From Baffinella frigidus (Eukaryota > Cryptophyceae > Cryptomonadales > Baffinellaceae), in contig MU646715.1 in assembly GCA_026770585.1 (NCBI GenBank), positions 333,493 through 386,748 of the forward strand: DNA of 53,256 nt, in the 5' to 3' direction. A program made the translations under genes and the position numbers. The notes under the pieces were generated by a model that saw nothing but the letters and a program-made list of their open reading frames with translations, was not told where the DNA came from and did not search any database. Of this stretch, positions 1-10,367 are shown one piece after another; the first letter of the stretch is position 1; each line of letters begins with the position of its first letter.

Positions 1-470
1 GGGGGGCTCTGCAAGATGTGACAAGCTGTGTGAAGATATTCGTTGCAGATCTGTGTGGGTTAAGGTTGGCCTGCTTACTCGAAAGTCAGGACACGCACCG
101 CCCTAGGGTCTTGCAGTAGGCCTATCTATGGCCCTTATTCCTAGGGGGCTGGGGCGGTTCCTTATGAGAGAGGTGCCCCTGTAGGCGACTCTAGCTGCTC
201 CCCGCACAGGGCTACGGGGGTTACTCGCGAATCACAGGTTATGAACTCGAGTCACAGGTTAAGATGCTCGCTAATAAGAACAGGCGCCGCTCTAGGCTCC
301 TACGGTAGACCTATTCCTAGGAGCATAGGACCACCCTAGGGGACTCAAACGGCGTGTTCGCCGACTCGGCCTAGGAGACTCTGTCTGCTCACTATCCTGT
401 AAGTGGCGAGTAGCACATTCCGCTCCTACTCAGGCCTATTTGCAGGTGCCTACAGGGGCACCTCGCTCAT
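1..470. repeat. Dispersed CCTAGG-rich repeat fragments, no gene
   Basis: No supported gene. The stretch holds several partial copies of a short repeat family marked by CCTAGG, GTAGGCCTAT and an AGGGGYACCTCGCT end. Pieces occur around 100-183, 285-345 and 435-470. A more complete foldback version lies at 2896-3014. The fragments look like remnants of a non-autonomous foldback (MITE-like) element; that class assignment is inference. Confidence 0.5.
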
Positions 471-476
471 CAGGAG

Positions 477-690
477 CCTTTAGGTCCTTGAGGTTCTTCG
501 AGCTCCCAACATAGGCGGACACCGGAACTGGTCCTGTAGAAAGGCCATGCTTCCTTTCGGATCACATCAAGCCCCCCCTGTACAGAGGATCGAGGCAGAA
601 ACCGGCTAAAGGGTTTCCTCATCGGGCATGTGAAGGTCCCAAAGAGGAACGTGCTCTCACACACACACAGGATAAAGCAAGTCGGCTGAA
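477..690. repeat. Dispersed repeat R1, copy 1
   Basis: A repeat of about 210 bp begins with a TTTAGGTCCTT-like end and continues with GGTTCTTCGAGCTCCCA. A clearly related direct copy lies at 10368-10584 and a shorter, more diverged one at 2618-2733. Short open frames on the minus strand fall inside it, but between the copies the frame is lost by small indels. I therefore read it as a non-coding transposon fragment, not a gene. Confidence 0.65.
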
Positions 691-817
691 AATCATAAAC
701 CATAAAGGGGGGAAACAAGCTACGCGGGAGAGCTCATTAAGGATGAGCTGAGTTCCCAGCCCTGGAACTGGATATGAATTATTACCCCGCAATGACCCCT
801 CCGTGATAATTTTGGGG

Positions 818-1120
818 ATTTTCACCCCGTGCTGAACACACTGGCAATAGACTAATAAACGGCTGTAGTAACGTTGGAAGAACCGTACAGGTGTATCTCA
901 AACAGCCCCGTCTCCTACTCGTACGAGCTCGTACCGGTAAACCGGGTACGATTCTGACCGTACGAAGCTTCGTACGAAGTACGAAGTCGGTACGAACCTG
1001 GCTTCGTACGACGAGCTGACCTTTAAAAAAAGGCCCCCAAAATTCTTTGTTTTGATCGTGTTGCTGTCACGTCCGGCATGATTTTGCTTTGAAATTTTCA
1101 CCCCGTGCTGAACACACTGA
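818..1120. repeat. Direct repeat pair flanking a palindrome-rich stretch
   Basis: A 27-bp direct repeat, containing TTTTCACCCCGTGCTGAACA, occurs at about 818-844 and 1094-1120. The sequence between (about 905-1020) is dense in GTACGAGCTCGTAC-like and TACGAAGCTTCGTAC-like palindromes. Each repeat is followed within about 30 bp by AATAAACRGCTGTA, so the duplicated unit is longer than 27 bp. No coding signal is seen. Confidence 0.55.
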
Positions 1121-1329
1121 CGAAACGACTCTAGAATAATAAACAGCTGTATTGTGTGCTGTTCCATATCTTTCCCCGCCCCTCAAACCCCCTTTTTACT
1201 ACCCATCAGGTAGTAAAAAAACCACATCTCATTCCGATGTCGTTCACGTCCGATAAGAACGTCCGTCTAAACGAAATTTAGTACAGCTCTCGCCCCCTTC
1301 TTTTCGGGGGCCGCATCGACACTTTCTTT

Positions 1330-1510
1330 TAGGGTTCAAGGTTGAGAGTGTATGGTTTGGGGTTTAGGGTACAGGGTTTAGGGTTCAGGGTTCAGGGTTT
1401 AGGGGTTAGGGTTTCGGGTTTCGGGTTTAGGGTTCAGGGTTTAAGGGTTAGGGTTTAGGGTTTATGGTTTAGGGGTCAGGGTTTAGGGTGTAGGGTAAAG
1501 GGTCAAGGGC
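1330..1510 (+). repeat. Degenerate TTTAGGG telomere-like array
   Basis: Variants of TTTAGGG (GTTTAGGGTTCAGGG, GGTTAGGGTTTAGGG and similar) fill the stretch. The units are imperfect, as expected for an old interstitial telomere-like tract rather than an active chromosome end. The next several hundred bases (1511-2280) hold no supported gene; short frames there overlap on both strands without any recognisable protein feature. Confidence 0.7.
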
Positions 1511-2284
1511 GGTCCAAAGTGTAGTTCCCACTGTCGAGGAGGCTGTGCTTGCGCAGGATCCAACCCCTGAAGTTGTGGGTATCTAGACTCTAAGGGCACC
1601 TGAGAATGTCAAATTATGAGGCTTTCACAGTAGATTCACGCAGGCTGCAAAGTAGATCCACTTTTGGGGCAAGAACACCCGTGGGCGGTGAGATGTTGTC
1701 GGCATGTTGTTTTCAGAGCATTATTCTCTCGCTGGATCTAGGGAGAAGCTGCGCACACAATACACGACTGAGCCACTCGAGGCTGGAAGATGGAGTATTT
1801 AAAATGTGGGTTGTTAAATTTAGCACCAGTCCCGGGCAGGTTTGCCCAGTAACGTGACCAAACGCCGCTATGTGTGTGAAAATTACTACACCCACCTTTT
1901 TCCTTCTTCATTTGTAAAAGAATGCCAGTTTTAACATGGTCACATTTCGAGCCTTGAGTGGAGAGAGAGCGTGTAAGAGCAAGCATTTGCCCGAGTGTCA
2001 GTAGAAAAATCTCTCTCTCTGCTCTGAAATATCACCGAAATGCAAAGAGAAAGAGAGAGACGTGTATCAATATCAACACGGCCCTTTTTCAGGGACTCCC
2101 CCCGAGGCTTTTTCTAACCGTTACCTAGAGAGAGGTCATGTGCACTCTCCACGTACCGAAATGTCCACACGCGGATTCTCTCCCCGACCACACGGGGATG
2201 CTAGAGCACCCAATTTAAACATCCAGATTATTTTACAAGTGGGCATTTGTGCAGTAACTTTAGTGAGTTTGGTCACCTTCCTGA

Positions 2285-2525
2285 CTTAGGGTTTATGGTT
2301 AAGGGTTTATGTGAGTGTACAACACACTCATTTTCTCTGCCTGGTTTAGGGTCCAGGGTTCAGGGTTTAGGTGTTAGGGTTCCGGGCGCAGGGTTCAGGT
2401 TCCAGGACTGAGTGTTCAGAGTTTACCGCGATGTGCTCATGCAAGCATGCGGGTTTAGAGGGTTGATTTTCGAGTTGAGGGTTTGGGGTTTGGGGTTTAG
2501 GGTTCAGGATTTAGGGTTTGGCTGG
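2285..2525 (+). repeat. Degenerate TTTAGGG telomere-like array
   Basis: A second block of TTTAGGG variants in the same orientation as the block at 1330-1510. Non-repeat sequence, including an alternating GCATGC stretch near 2445, interrupts it. Confidence 0.65.
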
Positions 2526-2617
2526 GACGTCCACCGTGAGGACCTGGTGGTGGGAATGATTACACCTTAAAGACATGGACTGCACCGTCCAGCGAGCGCG
2601 CGATTGCAAGACGCGGC

Positions 2618-2733
2618 CCTTGAGGTCCTACAGGTTCTTCGAGCTCCCACCATAGGCGGACACTGGAACTGGTTCTGCAGGAAAGCACTGCTTTCTCTCG
2701 GATCTTGTCAAGTCCCCTGTTGCAGAGGATCTA
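2618..2733. repeat. Dispersed repeat R1, partial diverged copy
   Basis: This copy matches the first half of the R1 copies at 477-690 and 10368-10584, including GGTTCTTCGAGCTCCCA and CATAGGCGGACA, then stops at AGAGGATC. It is more diverged than the other two. Confidence 0.55.
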
Positions 2734-2764
2734 GTCGCGGTGAGTCTTCATAATAAATACGCCA

Positions 2765-2839
2765 CGGCAACGAAATTTCCTACACAAATGGATCATACTA
2801 GTAATTATCAAAGCATGTGTGTAGGAAATTTCGTTGCCG
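2765..2839. repeat. Short foldback with 22-bp perfect arms
   Basis: The arms at 2765-2786 and 2818-2839 are exact reverse complements (core AACGAAATTTCCTACACA) around a 31-bp loop. It could be a small MITE or a recombination scar. No gene is associated. Confidence 0.65.
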
Positions 2840-2895
2840 GCAATTATTCATCGTAAATACTCGTCCGGATGAGATCGCAGCAGAAACCGTCAGCT

Positions 2896-3014
2896 ACAGG
2901 GGTACCTCGCTAACAAGAAACTGCGCCCCCCTAGGACCCTACAGTAGGCCTATGCCTAGGGCTCTGTGGTGGTCCTAGGGGGGCGGCGGTTTCTTATGAG
3001 CGAGGTACCCCTGT
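2896..3014. repeat. Foldback (MITE-like) element, about 41-bp arms
   Basis: The left arm (2896-2936) and right arm (2973-3014) are near-perfect reverse complements. Each arm has ACAGGGGTACCTCGCT at its outer end and CCTAGGA at its inner end, and the loop contains GTAGGCCTAT. Fragments of the same family occur at 100-470 and near 11,030-11,070. This is the best-preserved member in the window. Confidence 0.65.
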
Positions 3015-3167
3015 ATTTCCCGAAGCAGGCCTCGCTATGCAGGTCCTAGGCTCCTACGTATGCCCTACGGTAGGAGCGTATTGGCTACTGGCCACTTGAG
3101 GGACAGTGCTGCTGCATCAGGGATACAGTCTCGGAGTTCGTCTATCCACGCACTCCCACCCACAACA

Positions 3168-3272
3168 CCCACTGCACTGCCAGGGCGAAGTTTTTGTATC
3201 AGTCAACTCAAGGCAGAAAATCGATTTTCAGGTACGCAGACTGTAGTTCGTTTCTAAAGTTAACAGATTTAG
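3168..3272. repeat. Dispersed repeat R2, copy 1
   Basis: About 105 bp matches 8203-8310 in the same orientation. Shared blocks include CACTGCACTGCCAGGGCG, AGTCAACTCAAGG and CGTTTCTAAAGTT. The second copy continues into a small tandem array of its AAAGTTGACAG end. Confidence 0.6.
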
Positions 3273-3405
3273 GGGGGGGGTGACTTGCGCAAAATACCCG
3301 GATTCGCAGCTGCTCCAACCTTCCACTCAGGGAGGAAGAGGCATTCATTCGAATGCCTCCGTTCGTGTTGTAAAGAAGGAGGAACGGAGGCATGCGAATG
3401 CCGTT

Positions 3406-4047
3406 TTATTTACACGCACAAGCGCCTAGAGACCGGCACCGCGTGACAGGAAAAACTCCCGCTGCATCGGGCGCGGCGCGCGGCAGAGTCTTGTGGTACG
3501 CCGCAATGAGCGGCGTGAGCGTGCAGCGCCGGGAATGGGGCGTAGAGGAGAGGGAGGGGCTGTTGGGGCCCTCCTTCTGTTTGAGACTGAGCGTCCTAGT
3601 CTTCCTTTCCGGATGGTCCCTCGGCGACGGAGGATTCCTCGCGTTGAAGCGCTGCCCCATGAAAAGCCACGCCCCGTCCTGTTCGAGCAGTGTCACAGCC
3701 TTGCAGGTGCACTTGCCGGCTGGGTGCCGGAGACATTCCCCTTGGAGGTGGCGCATCAGCAGAGGCGTGCGCGCGTCGATCGATTCAAGCGGGTCCATCC
3801 CACTCAGGCGCGTGGAAGTGCGCAGCGGAGAAGGCGGGGCATCCGGGAGCACGGGGGTGCTGGAAACCCGGGCGAGCGGCGGCGGCCGGCGCTTCGCCAG
3901 AACCGGAGACTCGCCGGTGTAGGTGCGAGAGATGGTGGTGTTCTCTTTCTCCATCGTCCGGATGAGGGTGGCCACCGAGGGGTTCTTGCTGTCGATGTCC
4001 GCTTTCGCAAGCTTGCGAAGGATGGCGAGCTGCGAGCGGGGAGACAT
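3406..4047 (-). CDS. Unrecognised host-side protein (possibly a first exon)
   Basis: The frame codes for 213 residues from an ATG; I do not recognise the family. It starts MSPRSQLAIL and is rich in Arg, Pro and Ser, with no signal peptide or membrane segment. The best evidence that it is coding is its inverted copy at 14,883-15,280. The first 120 or so residues align well, and the two length differences (four extra residues in the copy, two fewer near its end) are multiples of three. About 75 bp upstream of the ATG is also related, including CTAAGAGTTCTTCGACAC. The frame is GC-rich, unlike the right half of the window. It could be one exon of a spliced gene, with the 3' part of the open frame being chance. 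Function is unknown. Confidence 0.5.
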   Translation of the reverse strand: MSPRSQLAILRKLAKADIDSKNPSVATLIRTMEKENTTISRTYTGESPVLAKRRPPPLARVSSTPVLPDAPPSPLRTSTRLSGMDPLESIDARTPLLMRHLQGECLRHPAGKCTCKAVTLLEQDGAWLFMGQRFNARNPPSPRDHPERKTRTLSLKQKEGPNSPSLSSTPHSRRCTLTPLIAAYHKTLPRAAPDAAGVFPVTRCRSLGACACK

Positions 4048-4245
4048 GGTGTCGAAGAACTCTTAGGCGGGGCGTGTCCGGGACCTCGATCGTTGCGTTG
4101 GTGTTCAGGGGGGCAAATTTTGGTGTAATGAAACCCAGATTACACCTGGATAATGACCGTCCTGGCATCAATCGCCGGGGTCGCGAGTTCGAGAACAGGG
4201 GTCGCAAGCTCCAGAACAATCTTTACTACTGTGGGCATTTTTTAC

Positions 4246-4441
4246 TAGAGCGGTTTTCTCATCTGTCGGCCGCGACCCGGGATGAAATCATGAACAAGGG
4301 CTCCAATTCCGGCCACTTTTGGCGTGATCCTGAAGTTTTAGAGTTTTATGTTTTGACAAAAACGTCAAAAGTGGCTGGAATTGGAGCCCTTGTTCATGAT
4401 TTCATCCCGGGTCGCGGCCGACAGATGAGAAAACCGCTCTA
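4246..4441. repeat. Large foldback element, 76-bp arms
   Basis: The arms 4246-4321 and 4366-4441 are reverse complements with one mismatch, around a 44-bp loop. The arms contain ATGAAATCATGAACAAGGGC. The near identity points to a recent foldback transposon or a recent template-switch event. It sits about 200 bp upstream of the minus-strand gene ending at 4047. Arm frames are open on both strands because the arms mirror each other; they are not genes. Confidence 0.8.
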
Positions 4442-4444
4442 CAA

Positions 4445-4945
4445 AGTTTACTACTGGCGCACGTTTCAGGATCATGGACATTGTATGTAGGCCGTCTAAA
4501 AACGAACTCGAGGTGCAAACGAAGTTCTGTTGTGAGTCTTCTTGTGACCTCTGGGGGGCGCTTCCGCGTGACCAAAACTGGCAAAAAAGAAAAAAAACTA
4601 GAAAAAAACAAGGGAGCAAGGGCCGACTGCCTTATGAATACACTCGACTGCCTTGACAAAGTGCTATGATATTTACCACTCGAAAGTTCGCACAGTGTAT
4701 CTACCGGTAGGTGGGGGGTCGCGCGTTCCAGAACAATCTTTACTACTCTGGGCAATCTTTACTGCAATAATGTTTACTACTGGAGCACAGTTTTAGCATA
4801 AAGCATGTTTTGAATTTAGGCCAACAGGCCGTCTAAAAATGAAACGAGGTGGAAACGAATTTCTCGTAGGGGCGCGCCCGCGTGATCACGGATCAAACCG
4901 AGGGAACAAGGGCTGACTGCCTTAATTACTTCACTCGACTGCCTT
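4445..4945. repeat. Two diverged direct copies of a 150-220 bp repeat
   Basis: Segments at about 4445-4665 and 4787-4945 share GTTTACTACTGG, GGCCGTCTAAAAA, AACAAGGG, CTCGACTGCCTT and their order. An inverted fragment with AAGGCAGTCGAGTGTAAT lies near 9753. The TTTACTACTG motif also recurs around 14,405-14,690. No gene is supported here. Confidence 0.55.
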
Positions 4946-4994
4946 AACTTGATGCCAAGAGGTCTGCAGTCGCCAACTCCACCCCGGGATCACC

Positions 4995-5095
4995 ACAAGG
5001 GTCTGTACGAAGCTTCGTACGAAGCTTCGTACGAAGCTTCGTACAAGTTCGTACGAGCTCGTAGGACCTACGAAGCTTCGTACGAAGCTTCCTCG
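4995..5095. repeat. Tandem ACGAAGCTTCGT palindromes
   Basis: Overlapping copies of the self-complementary unit TACGAAGCTTCGTA run almost end to end, with one GTACGAGCTCGTAG variant. Related units occur at 905-1020, near 10,957 and at 14,238-14,268. The short minus-strand frames rich in FVRSFVR repeats are products of the repeat, not proteins. Confidence 0.7.
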
Positions 5096-5289
5096 GGGCC
5101 CTGGCACAAAGGAGCGAGGCGCCCGTGAGAGAGCGGTGCCAGAGAGCTGGGCAAGTGTGGTGATGTGTATGGATCTGTGAATGAAGAAGAGCACGGCTCT
5201 GGCCTGGGGGCCCTTTTGAAGTCGGAGGCAAGCCACATAGTGAATTTCGTGTCACGCGAGAAGCCTGCCGGCTGGGCTCGCTCCGCCCA

Positions 5290-5355
5290 AAAATCTCAAC
5301 ACCACCTGCCGGCGATTCTTCGCCGCAGGGGGTTTGGGGGTGGTGTTGAGATTTT
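5290..5355. repeat. Inverted repeat with 17-bp arms
   Basis: AAAATCTCAACACCACC (about 5290-5306) is mirrored at about 5339-5355. The loop is GC-rich. The surrounding 5100-5900 has no supported gene. Confidence 0.55.
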
Positions 5356-5915
5356 CGGGCGTCGCCCTTAAAGTCTAGGCCTCCGGCGGCCCCTGCGGGG
5401 GGCTTTTTTTGTCGAAAAGGGTGGACGCGACAGCCTGTAGGACATGGTATCACGGAAATCTCCGTCTGCCCGTTCAAACGTTTGAACTTGGACGTGACCG
5501 TTCGAAAACGTCTGGTTCAGGTCAAGAAATGCATCACGACTCTCGTGGAAGGTCCTTTCCAACTCAGAAACGACCGGAAATCCGGTCGAGTGGACTTTTC
5601 TGGTACAAAACCAGGACGTGACCCGGTACAAAACCGGATGCGCGCGCGCCCGTGACACAAGGACACCAAGACACACTCCGAAATTCATATTCACGCGTTT
5701 CGGTTACGTTTAGATGGACTTTTAAGGTACAAACTCAACGGCACGATAGGGTTGGCCTGCGAAACCACAGAAATTTATGCTGACGCCCGTGCAGTTGCTT
5801 AAAAGGCCCTAAAGGGCCCCATAAACGAAACTCAACTGCACACGAGTCCTGCACATGTGCTTGCTCGGGTCTTGGAAGGAAGATATCTCCAGAAAAACTG
5901 AAATACTACATGCAT

Positions 5916-6033
5916 GGCGATCCCGGATTTACTCGAGCAGAATTACCGGTAGGATTCACCGGCCTGGAAGTCACTATCATGATAGTTTTCGAGGCCCTCT
6001 GGTTTCTGGTTTCTGGTTTCTGAATTCATTATG
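5916..6033. repeat. Dispersed repeat R3, copy 1 (inverted relative to 9318-9412)
   Basis: The block contains GGATTCACCGGCCTGGAAGTC, the palindrome CTATCATGATAG and a triplicated CTGGTTT motif. The reverse complement of 9318-9412 matches it in order. The blocks at 6795-6895 and 9236-9320 form a second inverted pair, so both may belong to one larger element that was rearranged. Confidence 0.6.
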
Positions 6034-6794
6034 AGTCGGGCGGGTAATTTTCACCGCTTTTGTCAAACCTGCTAGATTTCACCCCTAAATTTCACCCGTT
6101 TTCAAATCTGAAAGCGCAGATCCTCGAGATTTGGGCGTCAGCTCCAGAATCTGCTAAAAATATTTGAAATCGAAATTTTCCTTAAGGCCATTACTACACG
6201 CCAAAAACTGAGTTTTTAGATAGACGCAGAAAGTAATTTTCACCGCTTTTGTCTTGAAACAACACACTCAAACGCACGAAAGGGAAGATGTTTGACGACG
6301 AATGATGCTATTTTTGTCATGATTTCAAGTTTAAAAGATCTTACCTGTCCAATTGTAAGCATCTCGAGAAATCTCGAGAAAAAAAGAATTCAGGAATGAT
6401 TAAAACCTAAAGGACCTAAAATGGCATGAGGGCCGCTCAGGCCCATGGCCGGCGCTCCGCCCCCTATGGATGGATCCCGGAAAAGATTGGTGCGTTGGAA
6501 AGCCCTCAGGACGGTGCACATGCTGGTGCCCACGGATCTCCCGGGCGAGCCGCGGGATGGACTCGCCGCCCCCGCTTGACAAGGGATCCGCGCCCGCTCT
6601 CGGAAAACCGTTTTTCAGCCTGGGTTTTCTGCCGCGGCGGGGGCGCCGCCGCGGGTTGCGGAGCGCTCAGCCCACGGCACCCATGCCCTCGCTGGCAATC
6701 CGTCGTCACCGCGCCGCTGAGCGCCCCCCCCGCGCGGATCCCGGGCCCCTTTGACAAAAGTGGTGAAAATATTTTTTTGGTGAAAATTACCCGC
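6034..6794. other. No supported gene; GC-rich open frames
   Basis: GTAATTTTCACCGCTTTTGTC occurs twice (about 6042 and 6232). The 6426-6760 stretch is GC-rich and open in several frames on both strands at once, which is expected from base composition alone. No signal peptide, conserved motif or second copy supports a protein. Confidence 0.4.
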
Positions 6795-6895
6795 CAGGCT
6801 CGTAGGGAGGATTCGCCGTTTTGCCAAACCCGTGCCATCACCAGACTAATAAGACCGGAACTCACGACTGCTCGGCTCCTGGGAGGGCCAGTCTC
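6795..6895. repeat. Dispersed repeat R3b, inverted copy of 9236-9320
   Basis: The order GATTCGCCG, AAACCCGTGCC, GACCGGAACTCA, CGACTGCTCGGCTCCTGGGAGGG is matched by the reverse complement of 9236-9320. Small differences between the two show that the copies are old. Confidence 0.6.
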
Positions 6896-7860
6896 TAAAC
6901 CCCTATGCCTTCATTCCTCAACCCTAACCCCTACGTCTTTCTTCCCTGACCCTAAACCCTCAACCCTCAACCCCAGACCCTAGACCCCAAGCCCCAAGAC
7001 CCTAAGCCCTAAACCCTGAACACTAGACCCTAGACCCTACTACTGAACCTCCCTGGCATACCTCTCGATTTCAACCCGGCCCTGATCCAGGGCTGTCACG
7101 TCACCAATTCCATAAATTCCCATAATTTTTGGCATTAATATCGGGGGGGGTGGAATTTTATCTTCTTCACAATCAGAGTTTAAAAGTCTTCAGAACAAAA
7201 TCGAAGACATGGCAGGGAGGTTATGTAGTAGACCCCAGACCCTAGACCCTAAACCCTAGATCCGAAATCCTAACCCCTGAACCTTGAACCATAGACACCC
7301 TAAACCCTAAACAAAACCTCACCCCTGAACACTAAGACATTGAGCCCTGAACCCTAAACCCTGACCTGAGCACCTTAAACCCGAAAGACTCAACCCTCAA
7401 CAAACCCTTTAAATCCCTGAACGCTAAACCCCCTAGTCCCGAATCCCATCATCCCTCATCCCTCATCCCAAATCCCAAATCCTTGCACGCTAAACCCCTA
7501 ACCCCTACACCCCACCTTACGCCCTAACCCCCAATTCCTAAATCCTAAACCCGAAACTCCTCAATCCAAAACCCGAAACATGAATTCCTAACCCAAGTCC
7601 TAACCCGTAATCCTGAGCCCCAAGTCCTAACCCGTAATCCTGTGCTTTGGGACGTGTGTTATGTACTGGTTGGGTTGTGCCTCAATGAACTGTGAATCTG
7701 AAACCTTTGACCGTAAACCCTGACGTGTAACCCTAAACCCGAAAGGCTCAACTTTACACCCTCAACCCCCTAAACCCTGAACCCTCACCTGAGGGGAAGG
7801 AGCAGCAACCTCCCCCACACCCTGCACCCTATCCCCTAAACCCTAAACAATAAACACTAA
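6896..7860 (-). repeat. Degenerate CCCTAAA telomere-like tracts
   Basis: Imperfect CCCTAAA variants (CCCTAGACC, CCCTGAACC, CCTAACCC) run through most of this stretch, with non-repeat interruptions around 7050-7215 and 7650-7690. A tandem pair of about 30 bp based on CAAGTCCTAACCCGTAATCC lies near 7590-7645. The orientation is opposite to the TTTAGGG blocks at 1330-2525 and 12,240-13,590. Confidence 0.7.
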
Positions 7861-7901
7861 CCAGGGGGCGTTTCTTGTCTCCCTTCGTACTCACCGTGCA
7901 G

Positions 7902-7950
7902 AGTGCCCACGCCCGCTCTCACTAGAGTGCACACGCCCGCTCTCACTAGA
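7902..7950. repeat. Tandem 24-bp duplication
   Basis: Two adjacent copies share CACGCCCGCTCTCACTAGA, joined by GTGC. The following 7951-8200 has no supported gene. Confidence 0.6.
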
Positions 7951-8202
7951 TCCTAGCTCAGCCTCAGTTACCGTGGGCTCCTCGTTACATACATTGAAAT
8001 CAGGACTCCTTACAAACGTTCCAGTACAAAGAGCATCTAACTAAATTTAGGAGCCTGGATGAACCAAGACCGAGCTTGAAAGTCTAGCTCCGTCTCGGTC
8101 TGTTTAGTTTCACCAATTTGGTGAGCCCGGGCTCTTCCCCCCCACAAACTTGGCGGGGGTTTACCGCGCACCCAGCATGTCTACTTAAGAATAGTCAGCT
8201 AA

Positions 8203-8405
8203 CTTGACTGCACTGCCAGGGCGGAGTTTTTGTATTAGTCAACTCAAGGGCGAAAATCGACTTTCAACTAGCCATTACGGGTACCTCGTTTCTAAAGTTG
8301 ACAGATTTTTATTATAAAGTTGACAGATTTGTGGGGGTATTTTAAAGTTGACAGATTTGTGGGGGCATCGTTTCTAAAGTTGACACAGTTGTGGGGGTAT
8401 TGAGA
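8203..8405. repeat. Dispersed repeat R2, copy 2, with tandem AAAGTTGACAGA units
   Basis: The first 105 bp match copy 1 at 3168-3272. Its end, TAAAGTTGACAGATTTGTGG, is then repeated about four times with small changes up to 8405. The minus-strand open frame here is a product of the tandem units. Confidence 0.6.
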
Positions 8406-8659
8406 GTTGATGGGCTTGGACAGATCCCAGGTAGGCAGTGGCGCGCGAGAGAGGCTGGATTGATGGCCATTTACAAAATCTCCGGATTCGCAGACTGAGA
8501 CAGAGCTGCAAGGTCCAGAGACCCCTCCCTCGTTAGACATTACTTAACTTAGGCCGGGCTAGAGATCCTCCAGCATGTAGGCCACCTTCCACTCGAGAAT
8601 GCTGGAGCTCCCTATTCACATGTGGGGTTGTAAAGGTTTGTACCAGGTCGACGTTACCA

Positions 8660-9125
8660 ACCAATGAACCCTAAACCCTGAACCCTAAACCCTAAACTCT
8701 GAATCATAAACCCTAAACCATAAACACTCAACCATAAACCCTCAAACCCATGCCCTAAACCCTCAACCTAAATCCCACAACCTAAATCCCAGATCCTACA
8801 CCCTAAACCCTAAACCCCAAACCCTAAACCCTGGGCTCTAAACCCTAATCCCTGAACCCTGATCCCTAATCCCTGAACCCTAAAGCCTAAAGCCTAAAGC
8901 CTAAGCCCTAAACCCTAAACCCTAAACCCTAAACCCTAAACCCTAAACCCTAAACCCTAAACCCTAAACCCTAAACCCTGATATGACCCCGCTAGAGGGG
9001 AGGCTACCCTAAACCCTAAACCCTAAACCCTAAATCCTAGGCCCTAAATCTTAAACCCTAAACCCTAAACCCTAAATTCTGAACCCTAGACCCTAAACCC
9101 TAAACCCTGAACCCTCACCCTAAGT
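8660..9125 (-). repeat. CCCTAAA telomere-like array with a perfect core
   Basis: Imperfect CCCTAAA units lead into a perfect run of about 10.5 units at 8906-8979. A non-telomeric break of about 27 bp follows (from TGATATGACC), and more units extend to about 9115. TTTAGGG (CCCTAAA) is the telomere repeat of land plants and many algae. Perfect units inside the window mean a recently captured or recently expanded tract, because the neighbouring arrays are heavily mutated. Confidence 0.85.
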
Positions 9126-9235
9126 GAATAGGCGAATTCCGTCACCCCTGCAGCAGCACTATACAACAGTTGAACGTGTAGAGTGTACAGGCACACACGG
9201 ACCACAAAGTACAGCCACACACGGACTTCAACGAG

Positions 9236-9412
9236 CCCTCCCAGGAGCCGAGCAGTCATGAGTTCCGGTCTTAGTCAGGTTTTGGCACGGGTTTGGCAAC
9301 ACGGCGAATCCTCCCTAATGAAATCAGAAACCAGAAACCAGAGGGCCTGGAAATCTATCATGATAGAGACTTCCAGGCCGGTGAATCCTAATTCGGCCTG
9401 AGTAAATCTGGG
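9236..9412. repeat. Inverted copies of repeats R3b and R3
   Basis: Positions 9236-9320 match the reverse complement of 6795-6895, and 9318-9412 match the reverse complement of 5916-6033. CTATCATGATAG is flanked by near-palindromic arms (GGCCTGGAA and TTCCAGGCC), so this part is itself a foldback of about 50 bp. Confidence 0.6.
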
Positions 9413-10367
9413 ACCACCATAAACTTATTTCAGTTTCTCTTTTGTATCAACGTTCCTGCTCTCAAATTGTTTTTGGAGAGAGGCCGGATTTACTCAGCAG
9501 AGCTAGTCATCTATCCACGACAGACGTCTCGCGAGACCACAACATTTATCGGGCATCGACGCATCGTGCGGGTCCTGTCCTCGTAGAGGCCTTTGCTGGC
9601 AGCGTCACTACTGGACTGCACCTAACTCCTCTTTGCCAATTTTCACTTGCGTAGGATGGTCTTGCTGCTGGAGCGAGAGATCATGCTGGTGTTAGGTGTA
9701 GGTGATCGGTGCAGTTGGCGACTAACTATGCCATCACCCACGCACCCTACTTAAGGCAGTCGAGTGTAATTCTGTCAAGGCAGTCGACCCTTGTTTCGAT
9801 CACGCGGGAATCTGTTCACAAGGGAAATTGAATGGGCACGCTCTTGCTCGAGTCGCCGAGGTTCCTGCAGCCCCTGAGTGCTGCCCACGGAGACAAAAGT
9901 CGAGAGTGGAACGTCTCAAAGCAAACGTGGAACCTCCGTTGACTTGAGGTAACGGTGGATCTTGAGCAAGCTCGCCTCCAGCATGTCTCTCGGGTCCATG
10001 GTTGTGTTTCGCTCGACCGTGTCTGTGTGACACGTTGTGTTTCGCTCGACCATGTCTGTCGCGTGGGCTGCTCTCTCAACCACAACTGCAGATTTTGGGA
10101 CTCGTAGAGCGATGATGGTCTATGTTCAATCTCCCCGATGGAGCCCTCAGGGAAGGAGGCTCATTTATGGCTCACCGCATGTTCCGTTTTGGACGTACGG
10201 TTTCCCCGTTTCCCCGTTTTAGGTTTTATGGTTTATGGTTTTAGTTTCGCAAGCGTCGAGCTGTGAAAACGCTTTTGGGACCTGAGGCGGATCAAATCCC
10301 CTTTTCAGGAAGTTCAAAGTCAAAAGGGGGGCAATTGTAGAGCTCCAGAGGGGATTTGGTCTGCCTC
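9413..10367. other. No supported gene
   Basis: Non-coding sequence with small repeats. A 26-bp tandem-like pair, GTTGTGTTTCGCTCGACC followed by RTGTCTGT, sits at 10001-10026 and 10034-10059. A fragment related to the 4445-4945 repeat lies near 9753 in the opposite orientation. Short open frames show no recognisable protein features. Confidence 0.4.

Noticed and set aside
4931-5477. Minus-strand frames rich in FVRSFVR-type repeats
   Set aside because: They are translations of the ACGAAGCTTCGT palindrome array.
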